Assembly: GCA_020796225.1 (NCBI GenBank) | Contig: CM036771.1 | Span: 30,386,703 to 30,450,702 of the forward strand | DNA length: 64,000 nucleotides | Origin: Arion vulgaris | Lineage: Eukaryota; Mollusca; Gastropoda; Stylommatophora; Arionidae | Direction of reading: 5' to 3' | In this document: positions 55,425-64,000 of the stretch, one piece after another | Layout of the letters: each line of letters starts with the position of its first letter | Position numbering within the stretch: position 1 is the first letter of the stretch | Notes under the pieces: model-generated | Database searches by the model: none | Told to the model about the DNA's origin: nothing | Seen by the model: only the letters and a program-made list of their open reading frames with translations | Program-made: the position numbers and the translations under genes

Positions 55425-55750
55425 AATGACCAGCTCTCAAAATATCTGCAGCAAATGTTGACTGACAAAACAACCAGCTCTGCAGCAAAAGTTAGCTGTG
55501 ACATTGCGACCAGCTCTCTACAACAAAAGTTAGCTGTGATATAGTGACCAGCTCTCTACAACAAAAGTTGGCTGTGACATTGCAACCAGTTCTCTACAAC
55601 AAAAGTTAGCTGTGACATAGTGACCAGCTCTCTACAGCAAAAGTTGGCTGTGATACAGTGACCAGCTTTCTACAACAATAGTTGGCTGTGATATAGTGAC
55701 CAGCTCTCTACAACAATAGTTGGCTGTGATATAGTGACCAGCTCAACATC
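55425..55750. repeat. 38-bp tandem repeat, about 8 copies
   Basis: The unit is gaccagctctctacaacaaa then 'agttagctgtgacatagt', with ttggctg and caatag variants. The first units (55427-55500) are more diverged. Confidence 0.93.
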
Positions 55751-55904
55751 TTTGAAGCAAAGGTTGGTTACAGTTGGATTTCTAAGTGATTGATTGTTGT
55801 GTAGTCAGTCAGTCATTGATGAATATATGAAAGAGAAATATAACAGGCACTATGGAAACAATAACATTTGATAGATTTACTATATAAAAAAACTGATATT
55901 ATTT

Positions 55905-55990
55905 AACACTTGATGGCAATCATATAGTCTATAGCACAAAAGGGATACACTACACTTGATGGCAATCATATAGTCTATAGCACAGAAGGA
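55905..55990. repeat. About 45-bp dimer in the TUBGCP3 3' region
   Basis: acttgatggcaatcatatag then 'tctatagcacaaaagg.atacact' occurs at 55905 and about 55953. It lies just downstream of the TUBGCP3 stop codon, probably in the 3' UTR. Confidence 0.9.
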
Positions 55991-56003
55991 ATACACTGAA
56001 GAT

Positions 56004-56144
56004 TTACTTGGCTCTTAAGTATGATAATCTTCCTCGTGGTTCTCTCACTTTGTAATGTTCATTGAAATCAAGTCTGAAGCAAAGGAAGCGTAGACTGGCA
56101 TCAGGATGGCATGCAACCATCCTCAAGAAATGTTTGACAGCATC
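56004..56144 (-). CDS. TUBGCP3: Gamma-tubulin complex component 3, last coding exon
   Basis: On the minus strand an acceptor (tgttgtcatcag) precedes 56144. The exon reads DAVKHFLRMVACHPDASLRF then LCFRLDFNEHYKVREPRGRL and ends with a TAA at 56006-56004. 'SLRFLSFRLDFNEHYK' followed by a short basic end is the characteristic C-terminus of GCP3, a core subunit of the gamma-tubulin ring complex that nucleates microtubules at centrosomes. Its phase fits exon 57515-57634. The final residues after NEHYK diverge from vertebrates, as is usual. It could be taken for GCP2, but the GQW and NEHYK segments favour GCP3. Confidence 0.94.
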   Translation of the reverse strand, partial: DAVKHFLRMVACHPDASLRFLCFRLDFNEHYKVREPRGRLSYLRAK

Positions 56145-56741
56145 CTGATGACAACAATATGTATTGAATAATAGTGCATGTTAAATTAAGAGAAATTCAT
56201 TGTTATGTAGAGCTAATTCTAAGAAGAAAATGAAATGAAACTCGTGGCATTACAGGACTTCACCATCAACCACAGTAAACTAGCCGTCAATTTTCTAGGT
56301 ACCACTTATAAGTTCAGTAGTTTGCCATTGCTTTCTGAACGGTGAAGTCTATTTTTTACTGGCAGTAAAAATCCATGGGAACAAATAAGCTTCCAAACTA
56401 CCGCCTGCGGAGTTTGAACCAGGTACTCTTGAGTTGTGATCCAGCTCACTACCCATGTTAAGTCACAGAAACTTACTTCTGTGACATGTATGTGAATCAT
56501 GGACAGGTAATCAACAAACAATATGATCATTTAAGGCCACAGATCTGTGGTTGTACAATGAATTGAAGAATACTGTGATAAAAATGAGATCCTGAGTGAG
56601 TTCAAATTATACAAGAAGTTTGAGAAAGGTAGTCATTGGGTTGTATGACATGTAAAAAAAAAAAAGATGAGCCGGGTTAAAACCAGCAGAATTAATGGGG
56701 AGAAGAGACAGGATCCTTCCTTCTTTTTGTTCACTTAAAAT

Positions 56742-56744
<3 letters not shown>

Positions 56745-56818
<74 letters not shown>
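56745..56818. repeat. (TA)n microsatellite, about 36 repeats
   Basis: A pure TA run directly at the 3' end of the minus-strand LINE-RH copy 3. Confidence 0.97.
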
Positions 56819-56819
<1 letters not shown>

Positions 56820-56821
<2 letters not shown>

Positions 56822-57420
56822 GTGTTGTCTCTTGTAGCTCACACAGAGGTCTGTGCAGCTTCATTTCCAGTGTTTCAGTGACTAGGTCAGTGAGTTTGCT
56901 TCAGTATATCATATTCGGAACAGTCTTGAAGTACATGCTCTGCAGAGTCTTGTGGTGCCTGTACAGATGTACATACGGCTGAAATACCAGTCTTGAATTT
57001 TGTGTACATGTGGCTACAGAGTGGATTATGTCCTGTTCTGAGGTTCTGAAAGACAACTTGTTCTAATCTGCTCATATTTTGGTAATTATTATGTGTAAGT
57101 ATTGGTGGCTTTCTGATTGAGTTAATCATGCTTTTCTTTTGCTGGTATGTAACTAGTACATTCTGTTGCTCTCCTACAGCATCTTCCTTGGATAGTTGGT
57201 CTACTGTCTCTTCCTGGTATTCTACAGTAATGAGATATCCACTCCATGATGATGTCATTGCACTGCTTGCACAATTCAGACAGTAAACATAAACATGGCA
57301 ATTTTTGTAACTGAAGTGCTATGGAGTGATGATTTTGCAGTTGTGAGAAATACCACAGGTTGTGGATCAATCTTGGTGTTCAATAGTTATTGCCAGTTGC
57401 AATTATGAAGGTCTGGATTA
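56820..57420 (-). mobile_element. LINE-RH copy 3 (unexpanded)
   Basis: The minus strand gives a decayed RNase H end (IIMEWISHYCRIPG, from a WIPGHCGIPGN-type motif), QQKKSMINSIRKPPI, RLEQVVFQNLRTGHNPLCSH and the tail AVCTSVQAPQDSAEHVLQDC then SEYDILKQTH. Each motif is single copy here, which makes this the reference for seeing where the arrays in copies 1 and 2 arose. Confidence 0.85.
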
Positions 57421-57514
57421 TGACACAATGTTCACGTTGGCACTCTGATTTAAGGACACTTAAATGTAAACTGAACTGGTAAACAAGCCACAAAAAGTAA
57501 ATCACAAATCAAAC

Positions 57515-57634
57515 CTGATAAGCAGTGAACAATACTTGAAGTTTTGCTCGAGTTGATGGGATGATTGATGTTAGAAAACTTGTCCTTCTAATTTTCTCTT
57601 TCTTCTCTATCTCTTCTGTCAATTCCCATTGTCC
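57515..57634 (-). CDS. TUBGCP3: Gamma-tubulin complex component 3, penultimate exon
   Basis: On the minus strand, acceptor tttattgtacag and donor gtttga bound a 120-bp exon of exactly 40 codons: GQWELTEEIEKKEKIRRTSF then LTSIIPSTRAKLQVLFTAYQ. Human GCP3 has the equivalent EGQWG...E...IP...LRIL...YQG stretch, including the charged coiled linker. Both ends are in phase 0 and it joins cleanly to DAVKHF of the last exon. The join to the previous exon needs one extra base (see 58600-58739). Confidence 0.93.
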
Positions 57635-58599
57635 CTGTACAATAAATGTCAACATTATTTGGTAGTCCTACAGAAAACAAAGACGTTTAGTATGAACATC
57701 AGAAATAGAAAGTGATTAACACAAAGAAGTTTAGTATGAACATCAGAAATAGACAGTGATTAATACATAGAAGTTTAGTATGAACATCAGAAATAGACAG
57801 TGATTAATACAAAGAAGTTTAGTATGAACATAAGAAATAGACAGTGGTTGATACAAAGAAGTTTAGTATGAACATCAGAAATAGAAAGTGATTAATACAA
57901 AGAAGTTTACTATGAACATCAGAAATAGAAAGTGATTAATACAAAGAAGTTTAGTATGAACATCAGAAATAGACAGTGATTAACACAAAGAAGTTTAGTA
58001 TAAACATCAGAAATAGACAGTGATTAACACAAAGAAGTTTAGTATAAACATCAGAAATAGACAGTGATTAACACAAAGAAGTTTAGTATAAACATCAGAA
58101 ATAGACAATTAATACAAAGAAGTTTAGTATGAACATCAGAAATAGACAGTGATTAACATAAAGAAGTTTAGTATAAACATCAGAAATAGAAAGTGATTAA
58201 CACAAAGAAGTTTAGTATGAACATCAGAAATGAGCAATCATCCTTTCATGTCATATTTTTTACTGGCATGTCATGAGATAGATGTTTAGAATAAATTGTG
58301 ACAACAGGAAAAAATCAATGAGCAATGAGACAACAGAGGAAGAATATTCTGAACAGCAAAATTATTTGTCCGGTTTCTCTTAAAATTAAGTTGACCTTTT
58401 CTAACGCTGTATTATTCAAACTCTTCTTTTTCACAGTACAAGCTGAAACAGCAATTACAAAGTTTATCTACATGATTTGTTCATTTGTTCTTCTAGTTAA
58501 CTATGTCATTCTGAAATTTTTTCTGTAAATTTATATCTTCAAGTGATGCAATGACAATTCAGAATGCACACATGAATATTGTTCTGGTTGTTAACCTAC
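57635..58599 (-). other. TUBGCP3 intron with 44-bp array
   Basis: Most of this intron is the array at 57672-58235. The rest is AT-rich without recognised features. Confidence 0.85.
57672..58235. repeat. 44-bp minisatellite, about 13 copies
   Basis: The unit is aaagaagtttagtatgaaca then 'tcagaaatagacagtgattaacac'. Variants are tgaac/taaac and gacag/gaaag. One unit (about 58105) lacks 'gtg'. Confidence 0.96.
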
Positions 58600-58739
58600 T
58601 TTCTGTGACCTTTTCTCTTGCTTCTCTCAAAATTTTCCCGAGCGACAGTTTCTGATGTTGCAGCCTCATAAAAAACACCTTGAGCAAGCTCAAACTGAAT
58701 GATCAGGTCAAACAATGTCCTCAACAGCTGAAGGATATC
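58600..58739 (-). CDS. TUBGCP3: Gamma-tubulin complex component 3, exon
   Basis: The minus strand acceptor ctttcatttcag is followed from 58739 by DILQLLRTLFDLIIQFELAQ then GVFYEAATSETVARENFERS and KRKGHRK. This matches the GCP3 '[23 protein letters not shown]' region. The previous exon ends with ...LLNDKSR in phase 0, so DILQLL joins correctly. At the other end the likely donor is gtaggt at 58599. With it the exon is 140 bp, one short of 47 codons, and the next exon (GQWEL) would be out of frame. A single lost G at AAAG|gtaggt would restore it; this could be an assembly error or a different donor. Confidence 0.9.
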
Positions 58740-58849
58740 CTGAAATGAAAGGAAATATATTTAAAAAATGTTAATATATAATAAACATAGGTACAAAAAA
58801 CATTGATTCTCATACAGAGAATGACACCCCATTACTCCATGTCATGTTA

Positions 58850-59290
58850 GGAATAACTCATGGTTCATTCCATTTATTCCAACCTCATTTTGTCTATTCT
58901 TTTTCCTATCTTTCTCAACCTGTTTTGCTCAGAGGTCCATCTTTACGTGGCTGCCTTTTGCTTTATATCCATTGTATCGTAGCATCATCGCTCTTTGAGG
59001 TGCACTGTATGTTGGTAATCTGCTTACATGGCCGAACCACTTAATTTGTTTCTTGATGAAGTTCAGTACTGATGTTGTACCACTTTTTTCCTGATATCTT
59101 CATTTCTCAACGGTCTCTTCTTGTTACCCCCAGCATTCTGCGTAGACATTCATCTCTGTCGTGACTAGTTTACTTCTATCATTTGATGTCAGCGTCCAGG
59201 TTTGGCACTGGTAGCATAATGTGGGGAGAAAGATTGTGTTGAACACAGCTCTTTTTGTGTTCATAGTGACAAGCTGGTTACAAAGAGATT
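58850..59290 (-). mobile_element. LINE type Q fragment, left arm of inverted pair
   Basis: The minus strand matches 59395-59830: 'gttcaacacaatctttct', 'aacctggacgctgacatca', 'agaatgctggg', then 'aaattaagtggttcggccat' and 'gataggaaaaagaatagac'. The C-terminal ORF is broken. Confidence 0.82.
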
Positions 59291-59394
59291 TCAATTTTGC
59301 TTGTATACATTCAAAACTAATTATCTAGTATCATCAAATATCGTTTAAATCCAACATAGATGCAACAAATCATGATAGGACAAATGACACTAAC

Positions 59395-59830
59395 TTTGAA
59401 ATGCAAACATGTCACCCTGAACACTAAAAGAGCATTGTTCAACACAATCTTTCTACCAACATTATACTATCAGTGCTAAACCTGGACGCTGACATCAAGC
59501 GATAGAAGAAAACTAGTCATGACGGAGATGAAGTGTCTTCGCAGAATGCTGGGAGTATCAAGAAGAGACTGGTTTAGAAATGAAGACATCAGGAAAAACG
59601 TGGGTACAACATCAGTTCTAAACTTCATAAAGAAAAAACACATTATGTGGTTCGACCACATAAGCAGATTACCACCAGACAGTACGCCCCAAACAACAAT
59701 GTTAATCCGATACAGTGGATACAAAGCAAAAAGGGGGAACTTGGAGATAACAGAGACACTGTTTATGAAGCACACACAAAAGCCTGTTCCAGTAATCTCT
59801 TCTTATCCTGACGCTGTGAGGTAAAACATA
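59395..59830 (+). mobile_element. LINE type Q fragment, right arm of inverted pair
   Basis: The + strand encodes MTEMKCLRRMLGVSRRDWFR, NEDIRKNVGTTSVLNFIKKK, HIMWFDHISRLPPDST and the end SSYPDAVR. The upstream decayed part has CYQCQTWTLTS-like sequence. Third copy at 48325-48660. Confidence 0.85.
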
Positions 59831-60114
59831 GTTAGAGATGAGATGAGAGATCAAATATTTGTATAATTTAGTACACTGTTATTGTAAACATAAATATATA
59901 TATAATTCCTGTCTATGCAATCTGGGTATTCTCATAAGTACTCAGTCCCCTTAGTATACAGTGTCAGCTTATTGAAAGAGTTGATGACTTACAGATGAGA
60001 ATTGAATGAATATCAACTGTTAGAGGAAATTAACATCCATTGTTGTAGAAATCTAGCTCACTAAGAAAATAATATACTACACTACACTCGAGTAGCAAAG
60101 CCAAAAACTCACTA

Positions 60115-60930
60115 ACTTATTCTATTCGCTTGTCATGGAGTATAGGGCCTTAACAGATGTTCGCCAATCTTTCCTGTCTCTGGCAGTTTTCTTTATGGCC
60201 TCCTAGGACAGTCCAGCATCCCTCAGTTACCCGAGAAGACTTCAGGTCTGTTTAGGATGTCCCCTTTTCTGTTTTCCTTGTGGGTTCCACTCAAGTGCTT
60301 GTCTAGTGACACTCAACTGCATATGGTATGTCTGATCCATCGCCATTTTCTCCTCTTAACCTGGGTCATCATGGGTTCCTGTCCTATTCTTATCCCCAGG
60401 TCTGTGTTTGTAATTCTGTCATACCATCCCAGCCTGACAATACACCAAAGACATCCGCTGACAGAGGTCTGAATCTTATTTGTATTTAACTTGGCATCTT
60501 GCCATACAGATTTCGCATTGGAACACTAACTTTGAATATCCTGAACTTTGGTTTAGTGGAGATGGCAGTAGATTTCTGCACTGCGTAAAAGTAAAGGAAC
60601 CCTTTCATAACTCGTGGTATATAGGTCAATACAGTGTTAGGCCTGTATTTTCATTGACCGTCGGCACACGATTGGTGATGTGGTCAGCATCACGCCGGCC
60701 CCTTTACTTTCCCAGAGGATCTCTGGTACCCAGTTGAGGCTGGGTCGACCTGAGAGCTGTCGCGGTCGGGAAAAATTCCAGCGCATTGCGGGAGCTGAAC
60801 CCAGACCACCAGCCTTGCGAGCGAGTTCACTAACAACTACGCTACAGCGGCTCTCGCACTGTGTGCAGAATAGAAAAACTATCAGCTCTCTCGCTCGACT
60901 TTCAGTCCTACAAAACTCCCACAAAATCAA
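60115..60930 (-). mobile_element. RTE-like 3' end fragment, split by SINE-D
   Basis: 'tggagtatagggccttaaca', 'gatgttcgccaatctttcct', 'ggttccactcaagtgcttgt' and 'ctgtcataccatcccagcct' parallel 61850-62160. It is interrupted at 60586 by SINE-D, and 'gcagaatagaaaaactatc' resumes after it. Confidence 0.8.
60587..60855 (-). mobile_element. SINE-D, full length with TSD
   Basis: The minus strand starts with the tRNA-like head (gccgctgtagcgtagttgtt at 60851-60832, B-box-like gggttcagctcc) and ends 'ttcctttacttttac'. The 9-bp TSD gcactgcgt/gcactgtgt is at 60578-60586 and 60856-60864 (one mismatch). Reference copy. Confidence 0.9.
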
Positions 60931-60954
60931 TGAGAATTAATTGTGTCTCTCATC

Positions 60955-61135
60955 TGTCTTTGGTTAAAGTATTTGGCTACTTCTTCTTTTTCTTGCATTT
61001 GCCCACTATGAATTCAGATGTAGTCAGGATGTCGTGTATGGTGCTCCTGACTAATTTTTGCGTGAATGCCTGCTTTCCTTTTTATCAGTGTTCCCCCGAT
61101 ATACAGGTGTGCTTTATCTGACCTCAGAGGTATAA
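60955..61135 (-). mobile_element. SINE-H fragment
   Basis: 'ctaatttttgcgtgaatgcc', 'tgctttcctttttatcagtg' and 'ctgacctcagaggta' match the reverse of 5830-5945 and the piece at 61290-61460. Confidence 0.55.
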
Positions 61136-61289
61136 AATGTGGCTACAGGATGAAAACTTAGCTTCAAATTCAGGAATATTTCAAAATACCAATATTTAAT
61201 TCATATATGCCAATCTCTATGGACCATTTATTTCGATATCTTTACTGCTTTCCTTTCCTTGTGAGTTCATTATCAAAATTACTGACTCT

Positions 61290-61460
61290 AGAAGAAAATT
61301 CTTTCCGTTTGCCATTTATGAATTTAGATGTAGTCATGGCACCTCTGACTGATTTTTGCATACAGACTTGCTTTCATAATCATCAATGTCTCTCACCATT
61401 CAGGCGAGTCATACTCTGACTTGAGAGGTACTTGTAATTTAGATCCCCAAGTAAAGGATC
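61290..61460 (-). mobile_element. SINE-H fragment
   Basis: 'ctgatttttgcatacagact', 'tgctttcataatcatcaatg', 'gagaggtacttgtaatttag' and 'atccccaagt' are the reverse of 5835-5945. Confidence 0.6.
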
Positions 61461-61607
61461 AGGGTCTCCTGTAGTCCAAATACCCATTGAAAATGTTTGA
61501 CCTGAGCTGGCCTCATATCCTAAGATTGTCTCCACACTTGATCCCTATCACAGCATATTGTCAACTTTGTTAGGGCAACCACTGGAACGACAAAATATCA
61601 CTTAACT

Positions 61608-62945
61608 TCTTCTTCCAACGCTCCATATCAACCACTTGTCAACCACTCTGTGTGATTTGTATGTGATCTGAGCCTAAGAGCGATTGTACATTGTGCCAGT
61701 TATGCGCCTATAAGTAGGCCAGCACATCCGATTTCTGCGCTGCTTTTTATTTACTAGGGTAGCATTCTTAGAGTCTACATTAGTCGCCTCTTACGACATG
61801 CATTATAGGTCATCATTCATTAATCCTCTCCGCTCCTCGTGGAGCATAGGGCCTCAACAGTTGTTCGCCAATCTTCTCGGTCTCTGGCTGTTATTTTTAT
61901 GGTCTCCCAGGTCAATTGAGCACTCTTCAGCTCCTCAGTAAGACCTCGTCTCCAAGTCTGCTTAGGCGTCCTCTTTTCGCTTTTCCCTGCGGGTTCCACT
62001 CGAGCACCTGTCTAGTGACACTCGACTGTGTCTTCCGCAAGGTATGGCCTATCCATCGCCATCTTCTCCTCTTGACCTGTGTCATCATAGGTTCCTGCCC
62101 TGTTCCTATCCACAGATCCGTGTTTGTAACTCTATCATACCATCTCAATCTGAGAATCCGGCGCAAACATCCGTTGACAAAGGTCTGGATCTTATTTGTA
62201 TTTGCCTAGTGACTCGCCAAGTTTCCGAGCCATACAGCAACACCGACTTCACATTTGAGCTGAAAATCCTGAGCTTTGTTTTCGTGGAGATGGCAGCGGA
62301 CTTCCACACCATGTGCAGGATCGCAAGGCCTGTCGGGCCTTCCTAATCCTAGCCTTAATGTCCTCGTCTGTACCTCCTGATCTGCTGATCTTACTTCCAA
62401 GGTAGACAAATTCATCCACATCTTCTATGTCCCTTCCCTCAATCAGTATTGGATCTTGCTGTATGTTGTTGCTACGCATTACTTTAGTCTTCTCTTGACT
62501 GATTTTAAGGCCGACTCGTGCAGTTTGTGCCAGAGCATCCACTTTTTCCTGCATGTCTTGTAGTCTATGCAAAGCAAGCGAGATCGTCCGCAAAATCCAG
62601 GTCTTCTAGCTTTGACATAAGTGTCCACTGTATGCCTTTTCCAGACCTGGCGTAGGCTGTGCGTGTGACCCAATCAAGTAGCACCAAGAAGAGGAGGGGG
62701 ACAGCAGGCATCCCTGTCTAACACCAGTAGTGACCTGGAACTCCTCTGACAGTCTTCCATCATGAATAACCTGGCAGGCAAACCCCTCATACAGCTGCCT
62801 GATGATGTCGACAGTCTTCTCCGGCACCCATAGTTTCTTAGGATCCCCCACATTGATTTCCTATCTATGCTGTCAATGCATTATAGGTCGCAGTGGTACT
62901 ATTTTTGCTTCCCTTGTGGGCCCCGCACCACAAGGGGATCACTTA
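61608..62945 (-). mobile_element. SINE-A split by an RTE-like insertion
   Basis: SINE-A 3' part 61608-61811 (cgctccatatcaaccacttg, gagcgattgtacattgtgcc, tttttatttactagggtagc) and 5' part 62890-62945 (cgcagtggtactatttttgc, 'gggccccgcaccacaagggg'). The two halves join at the TSD atgcattataggtc. Confidence 0.93.
61812..62875 (-). mobile_element. 5'-truncated RTE-like element with 14-bp TSD
   Basis: The minus strand encodes KKLWVPEKTVDIIRQLYEGF, VTTGVRQGCLLSP, a broken FADD region, ISQEKTKVMRS, FVYLGSKISRSGGTDEDIKA, then RRILRLRWYDRVTNTDLWIG and KRRRWRWIGHTLRK. The 3' end is attaatgaatgat, a short-repeat tail. The 14-bp TSD atgcattataggtc is at 61798-61811 and 62876-62889. An internal deletion removes the YGSETW region between about 62170 and 62330. 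It is a different subfamily from 13236-16491. Confidence 0.93.
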
Positions 62946-63177
62946 ACTAATTGGCTACAGAATTGAAAAACAGGTTGTGACTGAATTATATTTATGTCCT
63001 ATTTCCCCATTACAGGCGTATGTACAAATTCAGCTGCAGTTTCCTTTATTATAAACCAATTTTTATGAGTAATATACCATTTTGTAGGTAAATGAATATT
63101 TGTTAGATAGATCAAAACACATACACAGTGGGTCTCCCAGCAGCTTACGGGAGCCAATCAATTAAACAGAGACTCAC

Positions 63178-63308
63178 CCTAGACTTATCATTCAGTAAAC
63201 ATCTGCTGAGCACAGTATCCAAGAACACTTGATGAGCAGCAATGATGTAGTCAAGGTCCTTACTTCATGCACTTTAGTGAGAAGCTCATCCCATACACAC
63301 TCAAGAAC
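63178..63308 (-). CDS. TUBGCP3: Gamma-tubulin complex component 3, exon (one-base deletion)
   Basis: On the minus strand, acceptor ttctcttacag and donor gtgagt bound 131 bp. It reads [15 protein letters not shown] and, one base out of register, [20 protein letters not shown] then CLLNDKSR. The GCP3 family has VLECSWDELWNKV..A.DLDHIIAAHEVFLDTIISRCLL, so both halves are the same exon. One base is missing near 63262, where E-A-K would need GAAGCTAAG and the sequence has GAAGTAAG. The exon should be 132 bp (44 codons). This is the part of the GCP core close to the C-terminal gamma-tubulin-binding half. Upstream exons lie beyond the window edge. Confidence 0.92.
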
Positions 63309-63424
63309 CTGTAAGAGAAATCAGGGTGCAGTGAAAATGCTAGCATCAGTTCAGTAACAATTGATCTCAAAATGCTATCATCAAGTTAGTAATTCCAATA
63401 AGATCTATTATTCTATACAAACCT

Positions 63425-64000
63425 CAAGTTGATATATTCTATCACACAAACCTCAAAGTTGATATATTCTTTCATACAAACCTCAAAGTTGATATATTCT
63501 TTCATACAAACCTCAAAGTTGATATATTCTATTCTATCACACAAACCTCAAAGTTGATATATTCTATCAAACAAACCTCAAAGTTGATATATTCTATTCT
63601 ATCATACAAACCTCAAAGTTGATATATTCTATCACACAAACCTCAAAGTTGATATATTCTATCATACAAACCTCAAAGTTGATATATTCTATTCTATCAC
63701 ACAAACCTCAAAGTTGATATATTCTATCATACAAACCTCAAAGTTGATATATTCTATCACACAAACCTCAAAGTTGATATATTCTATCACACAAACCTCA
63801 AAGTTGATATATTCTATCATACAAACCTCAAAGTTGATATATTCTATCATACAAACCTCAAAGTTGATATATTCTATTCTATACAAATCCTCAAAGTTGA
63901 TCTATTCTATCATACAAACCTCAAAGTTGTATATTCTATCAAACAAACCTCAAAGTTGATTATCTATCATACAAACCTCAAAGTTGATATATTCTATCAT
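63425..64000. repeat. 30-bp minisatellite, about 19 copies, runs off the window
   Basis: The unit is acaaacctcaaagttgatat plus attctatcat, with catac/cacac and attctattct variants. It lies in the TUBGCP3 intron upstream of exon 63178-63308. The last few units (63880 on) have lost bases. Confidence 0.96.

Larger units (their letters stand above)
56145..57514 (-). other. TUBGCP3 last intron
   Basis: Holds LINE-RH copy 3 (56820-57420), the (TA)n run at 56745-56818 and unassigned sequence at 56170-56740. The latter includes a B-box-like gagtttgaaccagg at 56410 that may belong to a tRNA-like SINE remnant. Confidence 0.85.
58740..63177 (-). other. TUBGCP3 intron (4.4 kb) filled with retroelements
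   Basis: Holds the inverted LINE type Q pair, an RTE-like 3' end split by SINE-D, SINE-H pieces, and SINE-A split by an RTE-like insertion. Confidence 0.85.

Noticed and set aside
1..64000. Operon, phage, defence system or other prokaryotic gene cluster
   Set aside because: No clustered long ORFs or ribosome-binding sites; spliced animal genes and SINE/LINE elements show this is animal nuclear DNA.

Overview
This is animal nuclear DNA, most likely from an invertebrate and probably a mollusc. The animal assignment rests on two recognisable conserved genes with GT-AG introns. The mollusc guess is inference from the long glycogenin tail and the mix of SINE and non-LTR elements. There is no prokaryotic-type gene organisation.

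Two host genes lie tail to tail. (1) A glycogenin gene (GYG type) runs on the + strand. Its exon at 1320-1500 and its terminal exon at 36476-38881 are separated by one intron of about 35 kb. The terminal exon ends the recognised enzyme with the glycogen-synthase-binding motif, then continues into a long Ser/Thr/Pro-rich tail with 24-bp and 51-bp coding tandem repeats. (2) A gamma-tubulin complex component 3 gene (TUBGCP3) runs on the - strand. Its last four coding exons are 63178-63308, 58600-58739, 57515-57634 and 56004-56144, and the 5' part lies beyond the window. The 17 kb between the genes, and all introns, consist mainly of decayed retroelements and minisatellites.

Retroelements seen: RTE-like non-LTR elements (a 3.26 kb near-full-length copy at 13236-16491 and several 5'-truncated copies with target-site duplications, TSDs); a RNase-H-bearing LINE here called LINE-RH (copies at 2105-5100, 24430-29600 and 56820-57420); other LINE 3' ends; and SINE-like families labelled here A to I (local labels only). 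Insertions are nested: SINE-G in SINE-A, an RTE-like element in SINE-A, an RTE-like element in a satellite, and SINE-C in LINE-RH.

By rough tally 14-15 kb of the window is tandem repeat. The most striking pattern is that at least six minisatellites have monomers derived from the retroelement copy in which they sit: 33, 43 and 40 bp in LINE-RH, 17 and 47 bp in SINE-A, and 32 bp in SINE-C. One 600-bp stretch of LINE-RH has thereby grown to about 5 kb. Patches of single-base deletions inside otherwise uniform arrays, and one-base losses in two TUBGCP3 exons, suggest residual consensus errors in a long-read assembly. Arrays with very long open frames are repeat artefacts, not genes.
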